A DNA stretch of 64,000 nt from Fasciolopsis buskii (GCA_008360955.1 LUCM01006883.1:62001-126000), one strand, 5' to 3'; shown: positions 11,786 to 22,641, counted from the stretch's first letter. The notes: generated from the sequence alone by a model not told the origin. A program made the numbers and translations.

Positions 11786-14130
11786 TTGTATTGTATTGTA
11801 TTCTATAGAATTTTGAGCACAAAATAGTGTCGTATTTCAGATAAAAATGTGAGGGTAAAAATAATATAGAAAAAAATAAATACGCAAAACAAAATGCACC
11901 CATCACCCCGTGAAAACTGCGGAAACTCACCGAGGAGTAATCAGAGCACATTATGATAGGTCGCTCAGGAATTTTGCAAAAACACGGTTAAGAATTGTTA
12001 AAGTCGAGCTAAACACGGGACAGTAGAGCTCCTAAAGATATTGATTCTAGTGGATATGGAACGAAACGCAAATCGTGTAGAAATATGAGAACGGCACTTT
12101 GAAAGTTGGCTGTGCAGAGAATGCGTGGGATTTGAATGAATTTTGTTAGCAGATTTTCACGTGCAGATAACTGCTGATCACATTGATTTAGGCACAATGC
12201 AGTGAGTGGTATGAAGTACACCCGGTTAATAGTTGATAGCCTCCGGCGAAGAATTTCAATGTCTTTCTTAAATAAACCTGGGAAAATAACAGGAGAACAT
12301 TAAAAAGAATTTGAAAAGCACATTGGCATACAAGTCACTTGTAGTGGCGTAGCTTCCTGATTTGGAATGTAAGAAGTCACCTTCAGTTTTATTAGTAGTA
12401 CCTCCTGGATATTTCATAAAATAAACCCTGGCAAGAATTTCCGAGTTGATAGAAGAAGTTTAGTAAGGATAGGCCAACTGAGAGCGAGATAAAGAACAGA
12501 TATTAGAAACATTTATATGCGCTAAGATTTAAAAAAGGATTATGCAGAGGAATCATGAAAAAAAAGAGTTTGTTGGAACGACTTTCAAAATCATTGTTTG
12601 AAACGGCTTGAGAGAGCGCAACATCATCAGCATACTTAAACAGATGACAGGGCGAGCTGGTTGATAAGTCGCTGATGTAAGTAGAGAAGAGAAACGGTAG
12701 AAGAACAGCACCCTGAAGCACGCCTGAGTTGTTAATCAACGGTTCTGAAGTTTTACCGTCCATTCGTGTGCATTAGGTTCAGCTAGTGAAATAATCAGAC
12801 AGCCTGCTAATAAAGGCCTGGAACAACCAAATGTTTGCAGTTTGTGAAATAGAAGAGACCATGGGACAGGATCGAATGCCGACGAATAGTCTGGAAAGAC
12901 ATAACGCACATGCTTCATCGACGCACTTAAGGACTTACAAATTTGGTGAATGAGGGAGACGACAGGGTCCAAAGTGGAGCTGTTAGATTTATAGGCGAAC
13001 TGAAAAGGGTCGTCAGGATGATTCATAGAAGAACGCAGACGCTTCAGAATACCACGCTCCGTCAGTTTAAGACCAGAAGATGGTAAGGCGATGAGGGAGA
13101 GCGTTTCGCTAAATCAGGAGAACTGTTAGATTTTGGGATGGGAATAATAGTGACGGGTGTTCAGCAGTCCGCGATAGAAGACGAGTTTAATGATGAGTTG
13201 ATCAGAGAAGTGAATGCATTGGTCAGAGCCACAGCACCATGCCTCAAAAGAGTTGAGGACAGAGCGTCAGGACCAACCCCTGTGGTAATTTCAGTGGTGT
13301 GGAGACGATGGAGCATCTCTTCTCTAGAAAACCTGTGACTGTCATATTATCATCTTTTCGAAATATGACTGGAATATAAGTAGAAGGATGGATGAGAGCA
13401 CGGTTGATGCTGTCGACACCTGCAGAAAATTTTTCGTGTTTCTTTTTTTCCTACAAAACAGTAGAATGCCTTGTCATAGGAATCGATTGTTGTTACCATT
13501 CAGGAGTTGGCTGGCGATGGTAGTGTCAATGCGTTTGATTGCAGCTTTTATTAGGTTGTAAATATACCGCACGTTTGAGTTATTACGGGATTTGTAGAAG
13601 TGCTTCTTACGGCTTATTAGGGACTTCAGTTTCTGCGTGGAGATAAGGTTATTCGAGACAAATAGTATTTTTAAATGACAGTGGATATCAACGATTGCTT
13701 TGGCGGTCTCTATGAAAAGTGTTACATTGTCATTGAACAGATGTTCATAAGAGAATCAGAGAGATGCGAGTGAAAAGGATTTCTAAAGAAGAATAATGTT
13801 GTTGTGTGAAAAGTTACGGAGGCGAATTCGGATTTGATTTGTTTGCCTAAAGAAATGAAAGATTGACCTAGAGTATCTTCGGCCTTAGAAGAAAAGAATG
13901 ATGGCTACCTTAAATTGGAGCACAGTTTCAGTAAAATGAAATCAGGACGGTTGGTAATAACTCCATCTAAAATGGAGTCACCTCTGGTGGGAGAAGCGCA
14001 GAGGTCAGTCAAATCAAACAAAATCAGTGGTAGGGTAGATGCATGGTTGAAATTAGTTACGATAATATATAGATTAGTTTTAAGGAGAGGGACAACTCTG
14101 ATATATACACATTTCGTGTTCAAATGTTAT
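11786..14130 (-). mobile_element. CR1-like LINE, copy A (3' complete, 5' truncated)
   Basis: This is a minus-strand element encoding endonuclease and reverse transcriptase. The end of the endonuclease domain is seen at 13905-14123 (LTDLCASPTRGDSILDGVIT). The linker region follows at about 13050-13700. The RT palm is at 13026-12503, with QFAYKSNSSTLDPVVSL, DYSSAFDPVPWSLLFHKL, GVLQGAVLLPFLFS and the catalytic KYADDVALSQ. The C-terminal NQCDQQLSARENLLTK lies at about 12.1 kb. The 3' end is a short (TTGTA)n run at 11786-11802, typical of LINE 3' tails. It has several frameshifts, including one between the DYSSAF and GVLQG blocks. The 14172-14384 minus frame may be more decayed endonuclease, without clear motifs. 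Confidence 0.92.
12503..13026 (-). pseudogene. Reverse transcriptase core of CR1 copy A (frameshifted)
   Basis: Two overlapping minus-strand frames (13026-12736 and 12763-12503) together cover the fingers and palm of a CR1-type reverse transcriptase. Motif A reads FPDYSSAF, motif B GVLQGAVL and motif C KYADD, so the catalytic aspartates survive. The reading frame is lost just before the MDGKTSEPL block, and the same lesion occurs in copy B at 42428-42455. Motif A has Pro where CR1 elements usually have Leu, again in both copies. It cannot make a full-length product as it stands. Confidence 0.9.
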
Positions 14131-14450
14131 ACTTTATAAAAGTGAGTCAAGTACTCCAAATAATCTGATGGCTATAAAAGGTTAACGAAAAAACATGTCG
14201 GAATTTGTCTCATGGAGACCACCGACCATTTTGCAACAACATTTCTCTTAGACCTCAGTTTGTATAGAAATACGCAATGGCCAGCCAACTGGGCAGAGAT
14301 ATGAACATCGTCATATACCAAAAAGCAGTACACTAATGGAACATGGTCCCTAATTACTCGGATGTTTCCACCGATGCACTTCATCCCCCATTGTTAAGTG
14401 TTTGTTTCGTTTGGTTCCCACACCCCTTGTTTGTGTTCCCGTTTTTCCAG

Positions 14451-15059
14451 GAAATGCAACCTTCATTCGTCGCACCAACAGTTTGAGTGTCAAGTGAGTC
14501 TCAAGAGGGAAGTCCCTTCGTAAAGACAGCTAGCAATTTTAGCAGCGTGAGGAAGAGCTGCAGTATAAAATCTATCTTTCATCGGTATACTATGGAGTTC
14601 GAATCTTAAGCTGTGTGAGCAAGCTCCTAAACTGTTACACTTGCATCAGAAACACGGATTGTATCACGGTGGTGTTTTGTGATAACGGATAAGGATGAAA
14701 ATCGTCCTGGGCACGAGAGCGGAGATATCGATCGTATCTCTACCCTTAATTTCTCCATACCATTTTATCCGTTCACTCCATAGCAGGGTCATAGGTGAAA
14801 GATTTAATGAAGCTTCCGCAAGTGCGTTTCGATCATCTCGTGATTTGTGGGATAGACGTTTGAGTCAATGGTTCTGTTTATGTTTACAGAAGAACAGTAT
14901 TTTCTGTGACCCGGACAACCGTGAAGTATTGTCTTCATGCGGCAGCTCTTCAACACAGAACCTTATCAGCTCTCGTTCTTCCGACAGGGGAACCTTGAAT
15001 GTGTCACAGATTACTACGGCACAGTCGATTTTGCTAATGATAGCCATGGTGGAAGACAA
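14451..15059 (+). CDS. Putative pair of coding exons, unknown protein
   Basis: Exon 14451-14493 is short (43 nt) but has consensus borders: a long pyrimidine tract ending gtttttccag and a GTCAA|gtgagt donor. Its frame reads NATFIRRTNSLSV. A second exon, 14988-15059 (acceptor ctcgttcttccgacag, donor ACAA|gtatgt), joins it in phase and reads GTLNVSQITTAQSILL. The same second segment also has an open frame in another phase (LECVTDYYGTVDFANDSHGG), and acceptors at 14889 and 14956 are possible, so the model is ambiguous. An ATG with A at -3 lies at 14695. No domain is recognised. The region just follows CR1 copy A and is GC-richer than its surroundings. Confidence 0.33.
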
Positions 15060-15069
15060 GTATGTAAGC

Positions 15070-16590
15070 CGAGGGCTCTGATAGGGCAAAAAGTACACTT
15101 CACTTGGCTGTCTCCAGTGTTTGATCACCAGGCCAGATGGAAGAGTAATTTTCTATCGAGAACTCTTGGAACTTTTGGGATAGTGCATCTACGTCTCCGA
15201 ACAACACAGATACCCGTTGCACAATCACTCACTCAGACATTTATATGTCGAGCGATCCTGTTTCCAGAGATCATGGTCATACTGGCGTTGAGATAGATCT
15301 GGCCGCGAGAGGTGAACGCGCACTGTTGGACTGGATCCTAGTAGTCAGCAGCATGTGTGCATCCCAGTTGCGTGTTTCTGTGTGCTAATGACAGTTGACT
15401 TATGTGCAGTTATCTGTTCATCATATCTGTTCGCGAACCTACTGAATACAGATATCCTGAGACCAGAGATATGTTCTACCGGAGGTTGCCTCAGATTCTT
15501 ATTCGGTTGATGTCAAGTACATTTGACGACGGGCCATCGCCGAATTTTCTGGTACCCTGTGGATGGTCTTGAACGTGCTCTCGTCCACCTGATGTTCTAT
15601 GCCTTGCAAGCCGACTCGCGCGCTTTGACACTGTGATATCTCCCTCAAAATATCTGCCTTAACGCTTCCAAAATGAACAAAGAAATGAATAAATAAGCAC
15701 GGAACGAGAAAGAACAAACAGCTTGTTTTCAAAATTCACAAAGCTCACTTATTGGTCATTGAAGTATACGCAGATAGCTTGTTGGCGTGCGAAATGCATG
15801 TGATAATGCATCTCAGGCGCCAGACCAATTGCTTGCATTGACTTTCTTCTGTATTGAAGGAAGAGACTTATGTGTGTCACGAACGACATGCTATTTTGCA
15901 GACTAAATTTGGCTTGCACTTGACCGCATCAAAATTGCAAAAATGGTCGTTTTCCTGTTGCTGCTCATCGTCCATATGTACGAAAGTACACATATCCTTT
16001 TCGTTACTCCTGTGAGGTTTACTTCCAGAAAATGAAATGAATTCTGTAACTTTACTTTAATGTACCAGTTTCTAAAACACCGAAACATAAAATCTAAGCA
16101 GCCTTCAGTTCCGGATACGATATTTTTAACGAATATTGCACTGCATGAAACTTTTGGTAGTTTATGCGAGATAATGGACCTACACAAAGTATGAGTATGT
16201 TTGTATCGCACTACGCTGATAACCTCACTGCTTAGTACATCAAATGTGACAGTGAGATTTTCCGGTGAAATTTACCAACAAATAGATTGCATCGCCACGG
16301 CGAGCTTATTTGGACCTATTCTAGCGTTAATAATTGTTGTCAGCCCTGAGCAATATTAGTCGGTTTCTGATTGCTGAGTTTGGCGTTAAGACTGATATTG
16401 CTATCTTCGGTCTAGTTGTCGTCTTCAATGCATGCGCCCGTGTGACCATAAGCTTCTGTTTTAACATATCTTTTTCATAAACTTTGACCTGTAATATGCA
16501 TCCGGTGCCAGGGCATCTTCGAAAAGGATTACAAGTTAAGTGATAAGGTCCAGGAGAAAATGAAAGAAAAAATTGTGAAATGAAGCACGG
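15070..16590. other. Unannotated stretch with one minus-strand open frame
   Basis: The minus strand at 15668-15499 reads DILREISQCQSARVGLQGIE before a stop, after a pyrimidine-rich acceptor-like tract. It could be a terminal exon, but nothing joins to it. The rest shows no feature. Confidence 0.25.
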
Positions 16591-16599
16591 CAATTACAG

Positions 16600-16733
16600 C
16601 CAACAGCATGCGGCATGTGAACATCCAGGACACAGATGGCAAGGTACAGACAATCCGTTACAATACATCCCCTGATACTGAACTATGCTTACATAGTGCG
16701 AACCCCCACAACCATTGGAGTACTATTTTAGAG
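16600..16733 (+). CDS. Putative internal exon, unknown protein
   Basis: A 134-nt open segment lies between an AG acceptor (gcaattacag) and a GAG|gtgacc donor. Its frame reads NSMRHVNIQDTDGKVQTIRY and then LCLHSANPHNHWSTILE. An internal CAAG|gtacag donor at 16642 is an alternative. The phase does not match the exon pair ending at 15059 without a further exon. No family is recognised. Confidence 0.22.
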
Positions 16734-16739
16734 GTGACC

Positions 16740-17255
16740 AGTCATTTCGGTTCCTTTTTCTAACAGGGCCATCCAGTCGATTTTTGCTTGGATCTTTAAG
16801 ACACCCATCGATGCTTAGGTTAAGAGTCCTCAAACCAAAAACAATTCATGTCCAGAGACCCATTGAAATTTAATCTTCGGTCACGTCGCCAAATTAAAAC
16901 AGTTAGAAAAAAGAAGACAGCGTCGAATGGTCGAGGTTTATCCAAGCTTGTTGAACTAAGAGTTCAGTGATGTAAATGGAAATAATTTGCCGCACTTTTT
17001 TCATCCAGCAATTTTGCCATTTGGATGCAACCCACAGGAGGAAAGGATAAATTATGCAGTTGACCGTATATGGTCATCATATTTATTTTGAATTCTGACT
17101 GAACTGATGATCAACAATTCGAAACTAAAGTTTCATCTACTTAACCATCGGTAACTTGGCTTTTGACCGTCCATGACTGATGTCTGAACTGGGCGAACAT
17201 GGATGTGGAGAGCACCAATTTATCACAAATTCCAGCACATGCGCCCTGGTTGGTT
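16740..17255. other. Unannotated stretch
   Basis: No coding or repeat signal was recognised between the putative exon and the left arm of the inverted repeat. Confidence 0.3.
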
Positions 17256-17560
17256 GAATCAGAGTTCTACTTTCATATGGATCGAACTTGTGTTCTCACT
17301 TTCCCTGGCGGATAAATGCGCGGTAGTGTGGATCATATTTTCTGCTAACTAGATTGTGTTAGTGCATTTGAACAGTCATTTTTGCTGGTTTGACCAATCC
17401 AGCATAGGTCACAGACTATAGACTTGGCCCTGTGTAGGACCTTTTTCTACCTTCAGTACTGAGTTGGCCTTTGGTTCTGATACGTGCTCTTTTTTAATTT
17501 GTGCGGACTACAATCCACTGCTTTCCTAAATTTGGTCCGGTTTTACAATTATTTCAACTA

Positions 17561-17564
<4 letters not shown>

Positions 17565-17593
<29 letters not shown>
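17565..17593. repeat. (TA)n microsatellite
   Basis: An uninterrupted TA dinucleotide run of about 29 bases lies within the region bounded by the inverted repeat. Confidence 0.97.
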
Positions 17594-17595
<2 letters not shown>

Positions 17596-17699
17596 TACAG
17601 TGATTCTTCATTTTGATTGTAGTTTTCGGTTCTTTTCTTTACTCATTACTCATTACATGCTGGCGTCTTCTTGTATGGATTTTGGAAGTTCGTTCCGTT

Positions 17700-17933
17700 T
17701 TAGGTTCTTGTAATCCCTATTGAAGTTTGGTGCATTGGGCCGTGGCACTTGTGATCAGGGTCCGGATGCATGATGCTTAGTTTTGGTTGCGTGACAGCCG
17801 TGAGAGCATAATACTTGGCCCGCATGTCTGATTCAATTATTTGCTTGTCATCAATGTGCCTGTGGCGATTCTCTTCGATAGCATATCCAGAAATGCTTAC
17901 TTCCCATTGTTCCTCAATTTCTTGAAGAATTTG
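17700..17933 (-). CDS. Open frame inside the inverted repeat, possible transposase or exon remnant
   Basis: On the minus strand 77 codons are open between a TAG at 17934-17936 and a TAA at 17700-17702. The composition is charged and protein-like, with EIEEQWEVSISGYAIEENRH and then DMRAKYYALTAVTQPKL and HPDPDHKCHG. There is no ATG start, so this would be an internal or terminal exon or a degraded ORF. Just upstream, another minus frame reads YPDGTIAFIEHLFAEDAHS, offset by a frame. A 35-nt gt-ag interval or a simple frameshift could connect them. No conserved domain is recognised. Confidence 0.3.
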   Translation of the reverse strand, partial: QILQEIEEQWEVSISGYAIEENRHRHIDDKQIIESDMRAKYYALTAVTQPKLSIMHPDPDHKCHGPMHQTSIGITRT

Positions 17934-18859
17934 CTATTTCGAAGAAGTCACTAACGACTATGCGCGTCTTCCGCAAATAAATGTTCTATGAAGGCGATGG
18001 TGCCGTCCGGATAAATTACTCAAGTTTTACTCGAATAATTATTATTAGGACAACCTTTCTTAGGGCCTAAATTACGGCTTTAGCCAGTCTGGAAACGGAT
18101 GGACCGAACAGTGCCATCTTTGTTTGTTGTTTTTATAAAGCACTAGACTCAACCAAGCACCTGAATAAATAGACGATGGCGGGAGAGAATTCCAAGTACG
18201 CACTCGGATTAAGAATGCTCACAACCCCGTGAATATTCGTAAAATCATGACGACGGAAATTGTGATTTCAAGATAAAATATTTGGCAGTGAAATCTTCGT
18301 GAGACTTAAAATTGCCAACGAATGGAGAGTTGGTTGATGCCAGAGACAAAAGATCAAATTTGTCTAACGACCTAGCCTAACTGAAGAAGGGCCCAGAAGA
18401 AACGGAGAATAAAAAGGGGTCAATATTCAATTATCTCAGTTCCTGTGAACGAAAGCCAATAAAGTAGTAAGAAACGTGCTCATCGTCAACTTCATAAATC
18501 CCACGACGAAGGAATAACTTAATGAGCTGAGACATGCACTCATTTTGCCAGGTCTCGTGAATGACACCAACGGCGAGCTAAGACAAATCGTAAGCTCCAA
18601 CATACTTAGCACAAGACCATTTTGAGGATAAGAACGTCGCACAAATGCAGGTACTGCTCAAAGTGGAAGAAGATATTCCACTCCGACCCGGCAAGTCAAG
18701 CACGTGGACCGTGCCAAATGCTGCGTTGATCAAACCGGCAGAGAAATGGCCGTTCGAATGCACTACTACAATCTAGTTAGAAGAAAATATGATCCACACT
18801 ACCTCTCATCTATCCACAAGGAAAAGTGAGGGCAAACGTACAATATATATAAAGGCAAA

Positions 18860-19930
18860 AGTTGAAATCAGCTACCACTAAATACGTCAGGTAATTCCTG
18901 AGAGACTGACACTGTTCAAACCACTTAAACAAAAAGCTTATCCCTTAGCAGCACATGGAAATTCATATGAAGAGCAAATGTTTTAAGTTAGGGGGAAAGC
19001 AATGTACCGAAGCCCAGGCAGAAATTCTCCATGCGGAAGCGCCTATGAAGATGAATCGACAAATGTTCTCAAGTTGGAAACTGAAACGACGACATACAGC
19101 TGAATAAGTCCACTCACTCGACCCAAACGTAAATCCTTTAAGGGTAAAGAGCCGAGTTAAAGTTTAAGGCGCACCTATAGTTTATGGAAACAGTCAGTAA
19201 CGCAAGTCCTATTAAAGATAATTGCTTTTACTCGATGTCTCCTGGCTATTCGCGAATGTGGCGATCAGCGGAACGATGGACTACTTTTGCGAAATCCCTC
19301 GTAAGAAAAACTTAGATGTCGTTGTTCATTTAGGTGGATTGAAACAAACTGTTTTGTATACTCAATCCTTTCATTATAAAGATAAAGTAACAATGGATTG
19401 CCACTTAGATCGGTATTTGCTGATATCGTTAGAGAGCAGGTACCAAATACCATCTAAACAATATGTACTATATAAAGCGTATGTTGATAGTGTTTTGTAT
19501 GACAAATACCACTGATAATATCAAATCTACATTGCACACATAGAGCACAGCTCAACGAAACTTTCCGTTCACGTTCGAAAAAAGAAAACAATAAACCAGC
19601 CTATCTAGGTATTTGTGTAAATCATCAAATTCAATATTTCACTACGTTGTTCCCAAACAGAAATACGGTCCCAAACTGCCTGTTTATATTTTCGTACTAC
19701 TCAAAGTTGAACGGAACTTAATCCGTTACTGGGTCACTATAGCAACGGAAATTCTCATATATGATACACTGGATGATGAACCTCATTTCATTTTTTCGGG
19801 TACTCCGACCAAACGATTGTCCAAAACGCTCCACTGAGAAAGCACTGGAAATGTGGGTATATCCCGTTGGACATCACATTTCGTAGATCATCCGATGTTT
19901 TTCCGGCTAGAATTCAAATGCCGTTTACAT
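18860..19930. other. Unannotated stretch upstream of the Penelope nuclease remnant
   Basis: Plus-strand frames at 19222-19515 (97 codons) and 19613-19837 lie where a Penelope reverse transcriptase would be expected. None of its motifs could be recognised, so they are not called. Confidence 0.3.
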
Positions 19931-19939
19931 CAAAGCCAC

Positions 19940-20235
19940 TTAGTAGGCACGCCTAAAAGATAATGTGCCAGATTCCAAAGCTTTATTCTGTGGATACCCG
20001 TCTATCTGTTCCCATAAAACAGCGTGCATTGATCGTACAACCGAACACCTACCCAAACGGATCCGTGAACATCACAGGACTTGGCTATTTGAGCGACCAA
20101 AAACAACACAAGCCCTGTGTTCACACGCCTTACTTAATCCAAACATCCAGTCAACTATACTGAAGGGTTCAGACGGAGTTAGCTATCGAGACTGGCAAAG
20201 TGACGGAACTTGTCCACAAACGAGGCTGTAAGAAT
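19940..20235 (+). mobile_element. Penelope-like element remnant, GIY-YIG endonuclease domain
   Basis: The plus-strand frame reads RLKDNVPDSKALFCGYPSIC and then ACIDRTTEHLPKRIREHHRTWL in pieces. This matches the core of the GIY-YIG nuclease carried at the C terminus of Penelope-like elements, where YIGRT, a short loop and RI-EH-P-WL are conserved. The GIY and YIG positions themselves are degraded, but the RTT and RIREH blocks are clear. A second, fuller Penelope copy is at 54.6 kb on the same strand. The frame ends at 20229, and no RT domain is attached here. Confidence 0.7.
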
Positions 20236-20239
20236 CTGT

Positions 20240-20985
20240 CTGTACGACTTCCCGTGATGCGGAAGAAAATAGCTTGGGAAAATACGAAAGCTCCCGTGGT
20301 CCATTTTCCCCCTACCTGCCCATACCTCCCCTCACCGAAAAAAATCTTCTGATTCACTCACAAGTATTGGTGAAGCGTGTGAACCACGTTTCACCTTTTT
20401 GCAAAGATTTACACCGTTTTAGACTTTGCAAAACACCTGCACAAAATAGGACAAATTTTTGACTAATAGAAGGGTAATTTATCATCCCTTCGCATTTATA
20501 GTAAATTATATGTAAATTTATGCATTTGCATCAGTGTATAAGTAAAAATGGGGCTTGTTGGTCACTATGTGTTGTCTCTAAAATTAACTGATTGTAATCG
20601 TCTTTTTTCGGTTTCTTGTGAATTTTAACGCGGTGCTTTGGGAACAAAATACCGTCCGAATAAATTCATGCAACTTAATGAGGCCTGGACCTAATGGAGA
20701 AACTATGAAAAAGGAGGTTACTATTTCCACTTAATCAATATTTTGAATGACGACATTTAGATCGAGTTTGTCCGAATGCAGTCACAAGAATAATTGATAT
20801 CAGGAAGTACCTCAGGATTGGTCTGAAACCTCTCATCCCAAAATTGCTTCTTTCAATTTCCCCACCAAACTTAATAACTCTTTGAGTCATCCTTCGGGGA
20901 CTGAATTGTCTGTCTTACTCACAGTATGAAAAATGACTTTCTTTGTAATGATGTGAATCATTGTTAAAACATGACTTTCGAATCA
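20240..20985. other. Unannotated stretch
   Basis: The plus frame at 20274-20462 may be more Penelope 3' sequence, but no motif was matched. Minus-strand DNA at 20.7-21.0 kb lies where downstream RTE RT sequence would be, but it is too degraded to call. Confidence 0.3.
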
Positions 20986-21015
20986 CATTAATTCTTAAGT
21001 CAATTAAACATGCTT

Positions 21016-21340
21016 CTAGGTTCTAAGATTTGTCGGAAAGTGAGAATTTGAACAATACAATCTCCACTGGATCGGAAACCAGCTGCGATTCTTATTTGCA
21101 CTAAATATGTGGCAGAGGATAATGCTCTCGAGCAGTTTGGGTGAAATGGTTATCGGACTAATTCCTTGGTGATTTTTGCATGAAGCTCTAGCATCTAACA
21201 AGAAAATCGGTGTAATCATCGATTGACACCATATTTCGGGAATTTGTTCTCTTGACAGAATTGATCCCAATAGTTTTATTACCTCGATGTTAACACTTCA
21301 CCACCGTCCTCAAGGGACACAATTTCCCAAAGATCTCCAC
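21016..21340 (-). mobile_element. RTE-like LINE reverse transcriptase fragment
   Basis: On the minus strand the sequence begins with SLEDGGEVLTSR (about 21.3 kb, adjacent frame). It continues in the 21270-21016 frame with LSREQIPEIWCQSMITPIF, NHQGISPITISPKLLESII and CNSHFPTNLRT. This is the order found in RTE/BovB-type and related LINEs: DGGE, the IP-W-S-IVPIFKKG block, the C-NHRGISLT-SK-L-II block and the C-IFT-R block. The GFRPGR segment is corrupted and no YADD was found, so this is the N-terminal RT part of a dead copy. Clade assignment is from motif wording only. Confidence 0.78.
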
Positions 21341-21634
21341 TTCGGATTTGGGGCTGGCACCTAACTGCACCGGTTCAGTTGTAAGTAAACGTGGGAGATC
21401 CGCTGTAGCGGTGGAAAAGCCAAACTGGTTCCCAATATGATCAACTTAATATTCCAGCAGAAGCTTCTAAGACAGAATCAGTGAGGTGCCTGATTCCTTG
21501 ATCACCTCGCTTACAGTTGGCATCCGCGAACTTCAACTCATAGTCCGTTGATGAAGAACATAACTGCTGCCGTTAAAGGCAGTTTTTTTTCGGTTCATTA
21601 AAATTTCTCATCTACTGCTGCTTGCGCTCATTCC

Positions 21635-22641
21635 TCGGGATCTTATTCAGTGGACGAATCTTTGATTTACTCGTATCATTGTGTGTTGCCCTGTGTATCA
21701 GATCTGCATGGACCAAAATCGAGGACATCGCTTTCTGAGGTCTTCATGGCGTGGTGTCACTCATGGCAATTTTCGCTGAGTGTTCCCTCGGATCCCGGAA
21801 ATTTCTTTGCAACGATAATCGGGTTGACTAGAATTGAAGTTGACGATCGTCATCTAGAATCAACTGTTCAGGAAGCGTGGTTTTTGTGTTGGTGACCGAT
21901 GGCACCGTAATCAATCTGAGTCCACCGTTTTGAAGACAAAGGAGTGAATTTGTCTGTAACCTTATTTTGTCAAAAGTTGACGTTCGCCAGAAAAAGCTTG
22001 TGAAAGGGGCCAACCTGAATGAAGTGGGCACGGCTGTTTGTACGATATGCTGGCACAGCCAGCTGATCTCCGATGTACCATTCTGCCCCCTGGCCCAACT
22101 GATTCTTGCATCCAAATTAGCTTACCATTTAGCCTGCGCTTAGTAGCTTATTTGGACTGTTAAATAGACAGCATTGATCGTCGTGCCTGTCGAGCGCATA
22201 TTTCGGGTTAATCATGATGAGTGTCAGTAGAACTGATCTTCAGGCTCAGGACAGCTGCAATCAGCAGGCGTATGCACATATGCTAGGCAGGCAGTCGCCT
22301 TTCAGTGAACTCTTACTGACGTACTCAGAACCGTCCAGCTGAACTGCACACTAACAGATGCTGACTAAGATCTGTTCCAACAGTGCACGCTCGGCTCGCG
22401 CGCTGGGCTCGCACGCTTGAAGCTATCCCGGCACCAGCCTGACCAGGAGTACTTGAAACCGAGATCACCTCTCATGCGAAGAGCGAAGAGAGACGATAAT
22501 TTCGTATCTGCCCTGCGGGGAGTGATTATGCAAGCGGAATACTGTAGGTACACTTTGGAGACGCTGTACACAATTAGTTCAAAATTTCAAGATAGGCAAC
22601 TAACGCAGCCTGTTGCTCTATCGGGTTTAGTGAATCGACGC
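21635..22641 (+). other. GC-rich run of four protein-like open frames in shifting phase
   Basis: Four consecutive plus-strand frames are open: about 21635-21895, 21935-22140, 22173-22341 and 22384-22641. The second reads KVDVRQKKLVKGANLNEVG then AVCTICWHSQLISDV. The third reads MMSVSRTDLQAQDSCNQQAY. The fourth reads RRAKRDDNFVSALRG and starts after a good acceptor (tctgttccaacag), with a possible donor TGTAG|gtacac at 22547-22548. They could be exons, or one coding sequence broken by frameshifts. The tested junctions do not all keep phase. The minus strand also holds a 95-codon frame (21828-22115). No domain is recognised with confidence. Confidence 0.3.

Larger units (their letters stand above)
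17264..18850. repeat. Long imperfect inverted repeat enclosing about 1.2 kb
   Basis: The reverse complement of 17264-17440 aligns to 18660-18850 at roughly 75-80% identity by eye. Long exact stretches are shared, such as GAAAATATGATCCACACTAC and CAATCTAGTTAG. Weaker similarity may extend outwards. Between the arms the minus strand has open, protein-like frames (17700-17933 and about 18434-18577). This fits a decayed DNA transposon with long terminal inverted repeats. It also fits two copies of one dispersed repeat in opposite orientation. No target-site duplication could be defined. Confidence 0.6.

Noticed and set aside
14172..14384. Extension of CR1 copy A endonuclease further 5'
   Set aside because: The frame shows no endonuclease motif and does not align by eye with the equivalent part of copy B.
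15499..15668. Minus-strand terminal exon candidate (DILREISQCQSARVGLQGIE)
   Set aside because: The acceptor is ambiguous, no upstream exon joins in phase, and no family is recognised.
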